Positions 36,242 through 44,325 of a stretch of 64,000 nt of DNA are shown here, one piece after another (within the stretch, counting starts at the first letter, position 1; each line of letters opens with the position of its first letter). Source of the DNA: Acidobacteriota bacterium (GTDB taxonomy: Bacteria > Acidobacteriota > Terriglobia > Acidiferrales > UBA7541). A model generated the notes under the pieces. That model ran no database searches, was not told where the DNA came from, and saw only the letters and a program-made list of their open reading frames with translations. The DNA lies in NCBI GenBank assembly GCA_021788095.1, contig JAJYLB010000001.1, positions 124,001-188,000 on the forward strand, written 5' to 3'. The translations under genes were made by a program, and so were the position numbers.

Positions 36242-36585
36242 GGGGAACCTCGCCTTTTGTCCGCCACCATTTTAGCGCGTGGCCTCTCCCTGACCTGGCC
36301 GGGAGAGCCCAGAACCTATTGCAAAACCTCCCTGGGGCCTGCTTCAGGGGCTGAAGCCGCGCCCTCCGAATACAGGGGTTTTGCGATGGCTTCTAGCAGG
36401 GTCGCGTACCTAAATAACTTGGGGGAACGGCAGGAACATCGTCACAATCGAATACCAATGGTTCGATCGAGTGGTCTCGTGAGCGCGTCGGACGAAACGC
36501 CGTAGTCGCGCGAGCGGGCTTGCCGAAAAGCCGCATCCCGCGAATTTGCGATCCGGCATCGCGATGATTCCCCTTCGGCCCGCGC
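36242..36585. other. intergenic region between ADOP 1 and dehydrogenase
   Basis: No credible gene. It contains the palindromic string GCTTCAGGGGCTGAAGC at 36341-36357 and other short GC palindromes. No sigma-54 or clear sigma-70 promoter was found for the ADOP gene that starts at 36241 and reads leftwards. Confidence 0.4.
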
Positions 36586-38169
36586 TCAGCGCGCGACGTC
36601 GGCTTGCGTCCAGGCGCCGTCAATTAGGCGCCACATTCGGCCGTTGGGATTCGCGTCTTGGAGAGCGGCAGGCAGGCGGCGCGCAGGCACATTGTCGTAA
36701 CAGTGCAGGGCAGCGAAGCGACGGAGCGATGCCGGTATTCCCACGGAAGTGAAGCCCGGATGCCCCGTGGCGGGGAAGGGCCCGCCGTGGTTCATCGCTG
36801 GGGACACCGCTACGCCGGTGGGCATTTTGTCGTTGAGCAGGCGGCCCACGCGAGCGCGAAGAATCGGCGCGAGTTGGTTGTAGAGCGCGTCGTCGGCGCC
36901 GCTTGTATCGGAATAGATGCTGGCAGTGAGATTGCCTTCGATTTGTTCGAGCACCTGCGCCGCTTGCTCCGCATCGCGCAAAAGGACCATGAGCGAGGCG
37001 TTTCCGAACGCTTCCCTTTGCAGCTCCGCTGGAGACGCTAAGAACGTCTCTCCGTCCACGCGCAGCAGGGTGTTTTGGTAACGAAAGCCGGGAGGCGGCA
37101 AGGGCGACCCGCCGCAGACCAGTTGCGCTCCTGCCGCGCGCAAGCCGTTCACGTTCTCGCCGAGGGAGCGAAGCACTCCCGCCGAAAGCAGCGGCGTCGG
37201 CGCGACGGCTTCAAGACGCGCTTCGACGGCGGCAAGGAATCGCTCCGCGGGATCCCCGGCGAAGAGCAGAACGAGCCCCGGACTCGTGCAGAACTGCCCT
37301 GCGGCCAGCAGGCAGCTTCCCGTGAGTTCCCCGGCAAGAGCTTCGCCGCGCTCGGCCAGCGCGCCGGGAAGAATCAATACCGGATTCACGCTGGAAAGCT
37401 CGAGATAGGCTGGCGTGCCCGCTCGGTCGGCGGCAGCTTTGAGTTTCAATCCTGCGTGCCGGCTGCCAGTGTAGGCCAGCGCGCCTGTGCGGGGATCGGC
37501 AGCCAGCCGCTCGCCATCCGCATAGGGGAAGTGGTAAAGGAGCTGGACGGTCGCACGCGGCAGTCCTGCCTCCGCCAGCGCGAGGAACGCTTCCTCCGCC
37601 AGGCGCTCGGTCGTCCTGGGATGCGACGGGTTGGCCTTGGCAATGACGGGATTCCCGCTGGCAATCGCCGTGGCGAAATCGCCGCCCGCGACGCTATTGA
37701 AGGCAAAGGGGAAGTTGTTCGGACCAAAAACCCACACGGGCCCGAGCGGCGCGAAGTGGGACCGAATATTCCGCTGGGTGTCGATGGTAGGCATGGCCCA
37801 GGAGCCGTCTCGCGCGGCGGCAGCCGCTTGGCGCAATTGATCGGTGGTTCGCGGCAATTCGACTCCGGCAAGCCGGGGCGATTTCGGGAGCGCGGTCTCG
37901 CGATGCGCCGCCTCCACCAGGTCTCCCGCGCGAGCTTCGATGCGGGCGGCGTAGCGCGTCAGGAACTCGGCCAGGGATTCCGGCGACGCCGTTCGCAGGG
38001 ACTTCGCGGCATGGGTCGCGGCGTCGAGGGTGGCGTCGCAATCCGTCCAGGAGCTGACGGGAAACTCTTCCGGCAAGGCTTCGCCGGTGGCCGGATCGTC
38101 GGCGTGAAACGTTGCGGAGGCGTTCGCGGCACGCCATTCGCCGCCGATCAAAACGGGTTCGACTGCCAT
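36586..38169 (-). CDS. 2,5-dioxovalerate (alpha-ketoglutaric semialdehyde) dehydrogenase
   Basis: 527 residues from the ATG at 38169; the frame is open further upstream but the true N-terminus (MAVEPVLIGGEW) begins here. It is an aldehyde dehydrogenase with the cofactor-site segment FGPNNFPFAFN, the substrate-side glutamate in LELSSVNPV, and catalytic Cys294 in GQFCTSPG. These spacings and the long C-terminal extension ending WRLIDGAWTQ match the ketoglutaric semialdehyde dehydrogenase subfamily, which oxidises 2,5-dioxopentanoate to 2-oxoglutarate at the end of non-phosphorylating pentonate and hexarate pathways. It is the last gene of the sugar-acid operon. Confidence 0.9.
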   Translation of the reverse strand: MAVEPVLIGGEWRAANASATFHADDPATGEALPEEFPVSSWTDCDATLDAATHAAKSLRTASPESLAEFLTRYAARIEARAGDLVEAAHRETALPKSPRLAGVELPRTTDQLRQAAAAARDGSWAMPTIDTQRNIRSHFAPLGPVWVFGPNNFPFAFNSVAGGDFATAIASGNPVIAKANPSHPRTTERLAEEAFLALAEAGLPRATVQLLYHFPYADGERLAADPRTGALAYTGSRHAGLKLKAAADRAGTPAYLELSSVNPVLILPGALAERGEALAGELTGSCLLAAGQFCTSPGLVLLFAGDPAERFLAAVEARLEAVAPTPLLSAGVLRSLGENVNGLRAAGAQLVCGGSPLPPPGFRYQNTLLRVDGETFLASPAELQREAFGNASLMVLLRDAEQAAQVLEQIEGNLTASIYSDTSGADDALYNQLAPILRARVGRLLNDKMPTGVAVSPAMNHGGPFPATGHPGFTSVGIPASLRRFAALHCYDNVPARRLPAALQDANPNGRMWRLIDGAWTQADVAR

Positions 38170-38231
38170 CGTTCGTCCTCGCTTGCGGCCGGTGGGCGCA
38201 CGGCAAAGGCGGGCGACCACGAGGGTCGCCC
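38170..38231. repeat. REP of the TAGGGGCG family inside the operon
   Basis: GGGCGACCACGAGGGTCGCCC followed by CTAC is a hairpin in the 62-base gap between two operon genes. An almost identical unit is at 53503-53526. Related GTAGGGGCG hairpins are at 47945-48035, 53590-53620 and 60597-60632. Confidence 0.6.
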
Positions 38232-39119
38232 CTACAAACGCCCCCGCGCGACCGCGAGCAGCCATTCGACAAGGGCGGCGATGTCCTTCTCGCCGTAGCC
38301 GGCTGCCACGGCTTTTTGAAACTCGCCAAGCGCAGCGAGCGCGGTGGGAAGTTCCAGGGACCGCTCGCCTGCTTCCGCAATGGCGTAGCGCAGGTCCTTG
38401 CCCATAAGGGCCAGGGCGAAATTCGGCGTGTAATCGCCCGCGGCCACGCGGTTCGAAATGGTCTTGACCAGCGGGCTCGCTGGCGCGCCACCCGTGAGGA
38501 TTTCCATGGCTTTGGCGTGGTCCACGCCGCTGCGGTCGAGGAGCGCCATCGCCTCCGCCAGCGAGGCGATTTGGACTCCGCAAAGGAAATTGTTGACGAG
38601 TTTCAGCAGCGCTCCGCTGCCCACCGGGCCCACGGAAAAGATCCGCTTGCCCATGGCTGCGAGCACCGGCCGGACCTTCTCCAGCGCGCCGGCGTCGCCG
38701 CCGACTAGGAAGTTCAGCTCGCCGGAGCCCGCTTGCGTCTTGCTGCCCGTCACCGGCGCATCGAGAAATTCGCAGTTCTTCGCCGCCGCTGCCGCGGCGA
38801 GTTCCCGGGCCCAAGCTGCGGTGATCGTGCTCGACTCGATGCACACCGCGCCTCCTGCCGAGGCGAGAGCGCCGTCATCGCCCAGCCATACCGCGCGGGA
38901 AGCGCGGTCGTCGGCCACCACGGCGAGGATCACCTTCGCATCGAGCGCCGCCTCGCGCGGCGTGCGAGCCGCTTGCGCTCCCGCGGCCACGAGCGGCGCG
39001 CACTTCGCGGGGTCGCGATTGAAGACGGAGACGGGGAATCCGGCGGCCACCAGCCGTGCGGCCATCCGCGAGCCCATAATGCCCAAGCCGAGAAAACCGA
39101 TTCGGGGTGAGTCCGCCAT
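38232..39119 (-). CDS. beta-hydroxyacid dehydrogenase (GLYR/3-hydroxyisobutyrate type)
   Basis: 295 residues. A Rossmann motif GFLGLGIMGSRMA (residues 8-20) opens an NADP-binding domain. The substrate loop is DAPVTGSKTQAGSGEL (120-134) and the catalytic lysine is Lys173 with Asn177 in LLKLVNNF. The VTGSK form of the loop is characteristic of the glyoxylate/succinic-semialdehyde reductase branch and differs from the VSGG form of classical 3-hydroxyisobutyrate dehydrogenases. It would interconvert a semialdehyde and a hydroxy acid in the operon's pathway. The exact substrate is not known. Confidence 0.85.
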   Translation of the reverse strand: MADSPRIGFLGLGIMGSRMAARLVAAGFPVSVFNRDPAKCAPLVAAGAQAARTPREAALDAKVILAVVADDRASRAVWLGDDGALASAGGAVCIESSTITAAWARELAAAAAAKNCEFLDAPVTGSKTQAGSGELNFLVGGDAGALEKVRPVLAAMGKRIFSVGPVGSGALLKLVNNFLCGVQIASLAEAMALLDRSGVDHAKAMEILTGGAPASPLVKTISNRVAAGDYTPNFALALMGKDLRYAIAEAGERSLELPTALAALGEFQKAVAAGYGEKDIAALVEWLLAVARGRL

Positions 39120-40121
39120 TTAGCACAAGCTCCGTACGGCGATGAATGGGTTTCCGTCGCGGACGACTCGCAACGGATTGCGCAGCGGCCGGCCGAACCC
39201 GGCGAAGGAAATCTCCATGACGTCGCCATCGGCCAGCTCGACTCCCGCGCCAAAGCTCAAACAGCAGGCCCCAAAATAGTGCACGTGCACGTCGCCTGGC
39301 CGCCGGTGCGCCTCAAATTTGAAATGGTGATGCTCGAGGTTGGCCAGGCTATGGCACATCTCGTTTTCCCCGGTGAGAATCTCTTCCGACCACAGGATTC
39401 GCCCGTCGCGCCAGAGCGTCACGGCGCCCGGAATGGAATCGAAACCCGGATCGAGCACGAGTTCCGGCCCCAGGGAGCAGGCGCGCAGCTTCGAGGCGGC
39501 GAGATGGAGGTAGTTCCTCTTCTCGAGTTTGTGATCGGCGAATTCGTTTCCGATGGCCATACCGATGCGATAGGGAGCGCCATCCGCGCCAATGAGATAA
39601 ATGCCGGCGATTTCGGCCTCTTCTCCGCCATCCTCGGCGTAACCCGGCACGTCGAGCGGTTCGCCATGCGCCCGCAGCGAGGTTCCCTGGCCTTTGTAAA
39701 ACCATTCGGGAGCGATGCCGATCGTTCCCGGCGCGGGCTTGCCGCCCCGCGTGCCCCACTGGAACATCCTCATGCTGTCGTTCATCTCGGCTTCGCTACG
39801 TTCGTGCATGGCCTGGCGGTTCTTGGCGCTGCCGAGATGGGTGAGTCCCGTGCCGGAAACCAGGCATCGAGCCGGCTCCCTCGGATGGCTGATGGGCGGC
39901 AGCAGACGCCACTGGGACCGGCCGGCGTAGACCGCGTCGTAGTCCAGTTCCTCATCCGCCGCGAGTCCGGCGATCCGCTCGACGAGGGAACCGCCGCCCG
40001 CCGCCGTTTCTTGCGCCAATTCGTAAACGCTCGCCGCGCTTCGGAGCAGCCGCAGCCGCGGCTCTTCGACCACCGCTACGCGGCGAATGGAATCCTTTTG
40101 CAATTGAACCAGACGAGTCAT
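39120..40121 (-). CDS. AraD1-type fumarylacetoacetate hydrolase-family protein
   Basis: 333 residues resembling the AraD1/GguC branch of the FAH superfamily. There are metal-binding acidic residues in GEEAEIAGIYLIG, a conserved IGNEFADHKLEKRNYLHLAASKLR segment and the C-terminal ELADGDVMEISFAGFGRPLRNP. Proteins of this branch are found in pentonate clusters and are proposed to dehydrate 2-keto-3-deoxy sugar acids to 2,5-dioxopentanoate, the substrate of the dehydrogenase two genes on. That fits this operon well, although direct evidence for the family is limited. It overlaps the preceding dehydratase gene by 4 bases. Confidence 0.82.
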   Translation of the reverse strand: MTRLVQLQKDSIRRVAVVEEPRLRLLRSAASVYELAQETAAGGGSLVERIAGLAADEELDYDAVYAGRSQWRLLPPISHPREPARCLVSGTGLTHLGSAKNRQAMHERSEAEMNDSMRMFQWGTRGGKPAPGTIGIAPEWFYKGQGTSLRAHGEPLDVPGYAEDGGEEAEIAGIYLIGADGAPYRIGMAIGNEFADHKLEKRNYLHLAASKLRACSLGPELVLDPGFDSIPGAVTLWRDGRILWSEEILTGENEMCHSLANLEHHHFKFEAHRRPGDVHVHYFGACCLSFGAGVELADGDVMEISFAGFGRPLRNPLRVVRDGNPFIAVRSLC

Positions 40122-41296
40122 TCCGTGACGTGGAATCGCTCGAGCGCTTTTTCGTCCACCGTGAGGCCGAGGCCGGGCGTGCGCTCATCGAGATCCAGGA
40201 ACCCGCGAGTGGGTTTCGGCTCGCCCTTGAAAATATACCAGAACAGCTCGTTGCCGACCTCGACGTCGACGGGCGGGAAGAACTCCGCCATGGGCGCGTT
40301 CGGGCTGGCCATGACGAGATGGTAGTTGTGCATCTGGCCCGCGTGGGGGATGACGGGAATCGAATGCGCTTCGGCCAGCGCGGCGATCTTGCGCGCTTGC
40401 GAGAGGCCGCCCACGCGGTTGGTGTCGAATTGGATGACGTCCACGGCGCGGGCTTCGAGGAGCTGGCGGAATCCGTAGAGCGTGAATTCATGCTCGCCGC
40501 CGGCGATGGGGATGCGGCCCAGGCGCCGCAACTCGGCGTAACCCGAGACGTCATCGGGAAGCAGCGGTTCCTCGAGCCAGCGCAGGCGGTAGGGCTCGAG
40601 CAGGGGAATCATCCGCTTGGCGTAATCGAGGTCCCACCCCATGTACGCATCGGCCATGACGTCGATATCGTCGCCAACCGCCTGGCGCACCGTGCGCACC
40701 AGCGCCGCGTTTTTCCGCATTCCCGCCGCGCCGTCGTTCGGCCCCCAGCCGAATCGCAGCTTCACGGCCTGATAACCCTGCTTCTTGTAGGTTTCGGCTT
40801 CCCGAGCGAGCGCGTCGAGCGGCCCTGCGTAGAGCCGGCTCGCGTAGACGGGAATCCGCGGCTTCGTTCGCCCGCCGAGCAGGCGATACACCGGCTGCTT
40901 CGCCGACTTGCCCAGCAGATCCCACAAGGCGATATCCACCGCGCTGATGGCCGCGAGCACAACCCCTTTGCGGCCAAAGGCGATCGTCTTCCGATACATG
41001 TGCTGCCAGAGGAGTTCCGTGTCCCACGGGTCGGCGCCGACGAGCGCCGGCTGAAGGTAGAGGTCGATGATCTGCTTGGCGACCCAGGGCGCCAGCGCCG
41101 CGTCGCCGAGCCCCACGAGGCCGTTATCGGTGAAGATCTCGACGACCAGCCATCCGTGGAAGGTGAAGGTCCCCATCGTTTCCTTCGACAGCGCGGGAGC
41201 GACGGCATCCATGGGGTTCGTGCAGAAATGGGCCGGGAGCGCGGCGGTTTTGCCCTTCCAGCGGACGGCGCGCGTGCGGATTCGTGTGATTTTCAT
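40118..41296 (-). CDS. enolase-superfamily sugar-acid dehydratase (RhmD-like)
   Basis: 392 residues with the mandelate racemase/muconate lactonizing fold. An N-terminal capping domain precedes a barrel with K-x-R (VKLR, 179-181), metal ligands Asp216 (DVMADAYMGW), Glu242 (WLEEPL) and Glu268 (GGEHEFT), and a catalytic histidine His318 (IPHAGQMHNYH). The stretch FGWGPNDGAAGMRKNAALV closely parallels the corresponding part of L-rhamnonate dehydratases. It most likely dehydrates an aldonate to a 2-keto-3-deoxy acid. L-rhamnonate, L-fuconate, L-arabinonate or a relative are all possible. Confidence 0.88.
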   Translation of the reverse strand: MKITRIRTRAVRWKGKTAALPAHFCTNPMDAVAPALSKETMGTFTFHGWLVVEIFTDNGLVGLGDAALAPWVAKQIIDLYLQPALVGADPWDTELLWQHMYRKTIAFGRKGVVLAAISAVDIALWDLLGKSAKQPVYRLLGGRTKPRIPVYASRLYAGPLDALAREAETYKKQGYQAVKLRFGWGPNDGAAGMRKNAALVRTVRQAVGDDIDVMADAYMGWDLDYAKRMIPLLEPYRLRWLEEPLLPDDVSGYAELRRLGRIPIAGGEHEFTLYGFRQLLEARAVDVIQFDTNRVGGLSQARKIAALAEAHSIPVIPHAGQMHNYHLVMASPNAPMAEFFPPVDVEVGNELFWYIFKGEPKPTRGFLDLDERTPGLGLTVDEKALERFHVTE

Positions 41297-41297
41297 C

Positions 41298-42662
41298 TTA
41301 GCCTTTCCTGATTCGCAGGGCGAGCGGCCGGATCTTGGGCACGGCGAGACAAAGCAATAGGAACGCGGCCACGTGCAGCGAGCCGGAAATCACCAGCGCC
41401 GGCGTGTAACTGTGGCCGCGATCGCGCAGCCAGGCGACCAACTGGCCGAGCAGCGCCCCGCCTATCGCGCCGGCGCATCCGACCATGCCGGCGAAGGTGC
41501 CGACCGCGCGTTTCGGGATCATGTCCGTCGGTAAAATCATTACCAGCGTGGACCACGATTGCTGGCCGAAGAACGCGAGGCTGAACAGGAACACCGCCCA
41601 GCCGAGCGAATGCAGCCCGGTGGCGAGCATGACCCACGGCATCAGCGCCGCGCTCGCTCCCAGCGCCCATTTGCGCGAAGCATTCACCGACATCCCGCGT
41701 TTCAGCAGCCGGCTCGAGAGCCCGCCGCCCACCAGACAGCCCACGCCCGAGGCCGCGTAGGGAATCCAGCCCACGCGCGTCGCCGCGTTGAGCTGGATGT
41801 GAAAGGATTCGAGCAGAAACTTCGGCAGCCAGAAGATATAAAAATACCAGGCCGCGTCGGTCATGAATTTCGCTCCCACCACCGCCCATACCTCGCGGTG
41901 CGAGAGCAACTCGGCCATCGAAATCGCGCCGGCGGGGCCTTGCTCGAGTTCCCGCTGGCCGGAAAGGATTTTCCCGCGCTCGGCTTCGGAAAGGCCCGGA
42001 TGCTGTTCGGGCGGCCGGTAATCGAGCGCCCACCACAGGGTCCACAGCAGGCCGAGCACTCCCGAAACGAAAAACACCCAGCGCCACGGCGCAATGCCAA
42101 ACCAGCCGGTGTGATTGATCACCACGAAAATGAGCCACGGAGCGGCGATCGCTCCCACCGCCGTGCCCCCGTTGATGATTCCCATCGCCGTCGATCGCTC
42201 GTTGACGGGAAACCATTCGGCCACCACGCGCGTGGCCGCCGGGAATCCGCCGCCCTCGCCCACGCCCAGCAGGAACTGGCTCGCCATCAACATGACCAGA
42301 GCGAACGCCAAGCCAGCCACCGGCGGCAGACCGTAGTTCCTGGCAAGGCCCTGGCTGGCGACCGCCAAAGACCAGAAAATCATGATCAGCAGGAACCCGC
42401 GCCGGGTACCCAGCCGGTCCATCAGCCACCCGCCACCCAGATACATCAGCCCGTAGGCAACCAGGAAGGCGGAATCGAAACTAGCTTTGACTTGATCGGA
42501 GAAGGGATATTGGGCGTGAATCCGGCTGAGCGTCCAAGGCAGCGTCTGCCGATCGAGGTAACTCAGGACGATGGCGGCGCTCGCCAGCAGGGCAATGCGC
42601 CAGCGGAGGGAAGTCCTGGCTTTATCCGCAGTGGCAGCAACAGTCGAACTGGTTGAGGTCAC
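41298..42662 (-). CDS. MFS transporter, anion:cation symporter (hexuronate/ExuT-like) family
   Basis: 454 residues with twelve predicted helices from a GTG start. SYLDRQTLPWTLSRI in helix 1 and YGLMYLGGGWLMDRLGTRRGF (the MFS A-motif between helices 2 and 3) identify the family. GEGGGFPAATRVVAEWFPVNERSTAMGIINGG is the hallmark of ACS-family sugar-acid carriers such as ExuT, GudP and LgoT. It is the first gene of the operon and presumably imports its substrate. A CCGAT-N6-ATCGG dyad overlaps the start (42662-42677) and could be an operator, but no regulator gene is linked. Confidence 0.93.
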   Translation of the reverse strand: MTSTSSTVAATADKARTSLRWRIALLASAAIVLSYLDRQTLPWTLSRIHAQYPFSDQVKASFDSAFLVAYGLMYLGGGWLMDRLGTRRGFLLIMIFWSLAVASQGLARNYGLPPVAGLAFALVMLMASQFLLGVGEGGGFPAATRVVAEWFPVNERSTAMGIINGGTAVGAIAAPWLIFVVINHTGWFGIAPWRWVFFVSGVLGLLWTLWWALDYRPPEQHPGLSEAERGKILSGQRELEQGPAGAISMAELLSHREVWAVVGAKFMTDAAWYFYIFWLPKFLLESFHIQLNAATRVGWIPYAASGVGCLVGGGLSSRLLKRGMSVNASRKWALGASAALMPWVMLATGLHSLGWAVFLFSLAFFGQQSWSTLVMILPTDMIPKRAVGTFAGMVGCAGAIGGALLGQLVAWLRDRGHSYTPALVISGSLHVAAFLLLCLAVPKIRPLALRIRKG

Positions 42663-42747
42663 CGATTACCCGATCGGCAAGGAATGTCTGATTTCAGGCC
42701 GTCGGCGAACATACAACGGACCGCCTCGCAAAAGCAATGCGCGGCCG

Positions 42748-42913
42748 GGATTCACCGCGGAGGGCACGGAATTCCGCGGAGGAGAAAGAGCAAGTGAAGC
42801 TTCAGTTTGACTCGCTTGGTGCGGCACTTCTGCCTCCGTGATTCTCCGTGGACCTCCGTGGTAGGGTTTGCGCAGCCGGGATTCACCACGGAGGGCACGG
42901 AGTTCCGCGGAGC
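42748..42913. repeat. two direct copies of a GGATTCACCNCGGAGG repeat
   Basis: Copies at 42748-42782 and 42876-42913 share GATTCACC, CGGAGGGCACGGA and TTCCGCGGAG. Between them lies CCTCCGTG repeated three times in the opposite sense, so the unit can fold. Nothing else is seen in 42663-43185 except the heptamer array and a TCCCGAA palindrome at 43016-43040. Confidence 0.65.
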
Positions 42914-42916
42914 GGG

Positions 42917-42984
42917 CTGCCAACTGCCAACTGCCAACTGCCAACTGCCAACTGCCAACTGCCAACTGCCAACTGCCAACTGCC
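42917..42984. repeat. tandem heptamer array (CTGCCAA)n
   Basis: Nine perfect CTGCCAA units followed by CTGCC. Short relatives (GTGGCTGGTGG, GTGGCTAGTGG, GGCAACAGGCAAT) are seen in other gaps of the window, for example 52481-52500, 56325-56350, 61070-61100 and 61684-61711. Confidence 0.95.
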
Positions 42985-43185
42985 TCTCCCTCCGTGTTAA
43001 GGTTTGCGCGGGCAAGTCCCGAATCCCGAACGTTCGGGACGGGAGCCCGCGCCACTTGCGGCAACCGGCGCACCCGAAGCTTGTGAAAACACGCTCTTTG
43101 GGGGCAGCGAGCGGCGGCGCGGCGTCCCCGGCGCGGCTAAGTCTCATCCCTTCTTCCTCTTACGGATACCCTCAAAGCGCGCCCC

Positions 43186-44325
43186 ATGGTACCGAACATG
43201 CGCTGGAAGGGTTTAGACGGACGCGCACTGCGACCGGGGATAGGGGAAACCCTGCTCGCCAAGAGGTTGCGGTATTTCCTTACGGTGGCTGCCGCCCTGC
43301 TGCTTCTCCCCGGAGCGAGGGCGCAATCCGGCGCGCCGGCTTCTGCTGGCGGCATCTCCAACGCCGTTTGCCTTAGCTGCCACGGAAATTCCTCCTTTTC
43401 GATCCCGGTTAAGGACGGCGAGACGCTCCCGCTCTACGTCGACTCGAAATCGCTGGCCCATTCCGTCCACGCGGGTCTGGCCTGCACCGATTGCCACAGC
43501 GACATCACCTCCGTGCCTCACCCGGCGAAATCGTTCCCCAGCCGCCACGCCGTTTCCATCGCCTATTACGAGCTGTGCCGCCAATGCCATTTCGACGAGT
43601 ACACGCGCCTGGTGGATGGAATCCACTTCAAAGCCCTGAGCCAGGGGAACCAGGATGCTCCCACCTGCGTCGACTGCCATGGCGCGCATTCCATCACGCC
43701 GCCCAGCCAGCCGCGCTCGCGCATCTCGCTCACCTGCGGCCGTTGCCACGTGAGCATCGCCGCCGCGTACGCCAAGAGCGTGCACGGGCAGGCGCTCGTC
43801 GAGCACAGCAATCCCGACGTTCCCGTCTGCACCGATTGCCACCACGCCCACGACATCTCCTCTGCGAACACCGCCCGGTGGCGGCTGGGCATTCCCCAGC
43901 TCTGCGCCCACTGCCACTCCAATTCGGCCATCATGGGCAAGTACGGCATCTCCACCGACGTGCTCAGCACCTACCTGAACAGTTTCCACGGGCTGACCGC
44001 TTCCCTCGAACGCTCCGAACGCGTGAACCCGAGCGAGTTCACCGCGACTTGCACCGATTGCCATGGCGTGCACGATATCCAGCCCGTCAACCACCGTGGC
44101 ACGGCCGCCGTCAAGGCGCACCTGCTCAACGTCTGCCGCCAGTGCCATCCGGGGGCGACGGCGAACTTCCCGTCGGCCTGGATCGGCCATTACGAACCCA
44201 GTCCGGCGCACGCTCCGCTCGTCTACGCGGTCAAGGTCTTCTACCTGTTTTTCATCCCGTTCGTCTCGCTCGGCTTGATCTTGCAAATCCTGCTGCATTT
44301 CTGGCGCGTGGTGGTGAACCGATGA
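43186..44325 (+). CDS. 9-heme c-type cytochrome with C-terminal membrane anchor
   Basis: 379 residues in the open frame from an ATG at 43186; the start is uncertain. The signal peptide proper (LLAKRLRYFLTVAAALLLLPGARA) begins near a CTG at 43252 that follows AGGGGAAAC. Nine CxxCH motifs: CLSCH, CTDCH, CRQCH, CVDCH, CGRCH, CTDCH, CAHCH, CTDCH and CRQCH. A C-terminal helix (VYAVKVFYLFFIPFVSLGLILQILLHFW) anchors it. It is a shorter paralogue of the 11-heme protein at 8739. It overlaps the cytochrome b gene by 4 bases. A kinase with a heme motif follows, which suggests that this module is redox-regulated. Confidence 0.88.
   Translation: MVPNMRWKGLDGRALRPGIGETLLAKRLRYFLTVAAALLLLPGARAQSGAPASAGGISNAVCLSCHGNSSFSIPVKDGETLPLYVDSKSLAHSVHAGLACTDCHSDITSVPHPAKSFPSRHAVSIAYYELCRQCHFDEYTRLVDGIHFKALSQGNQDAPTCVDCHGAHSITPPSQPRSRISLTCGRCHVSIAAAYAKSVHGQALVEHSNPDVPVCTDCHHAHDISSANTARWRLGIPQLCAHCHSNSAIMGKYGISTDVLSTYLNSFHGLTASLERSERVNPSEFTATCTDCHGVHDIQPVNHRGTAAVKAHLLNVCRQCHPGATANFPSAWIGHYEPSPAHAPLVYAVKVFYLFFIPFVSLGLILQILLHFWRVVVNR

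Noticed and set aside
38170-38844. N-terminal extension of the dehydrogenase frame
   Set aside because: It overlaps the upstream dehydrogenase gene in another frame. The family N-terminus begins at the ATG at 38169.
42917-42984. CRISPR array
   Set aside because: The units are 7 bases and directly abut without spacers; no cas genes are present.
42752-43147. Frames with repeated QLAVGSW units
   Set aside because: They are translations of the CTGCCAA heptamer array, not protein repeats.
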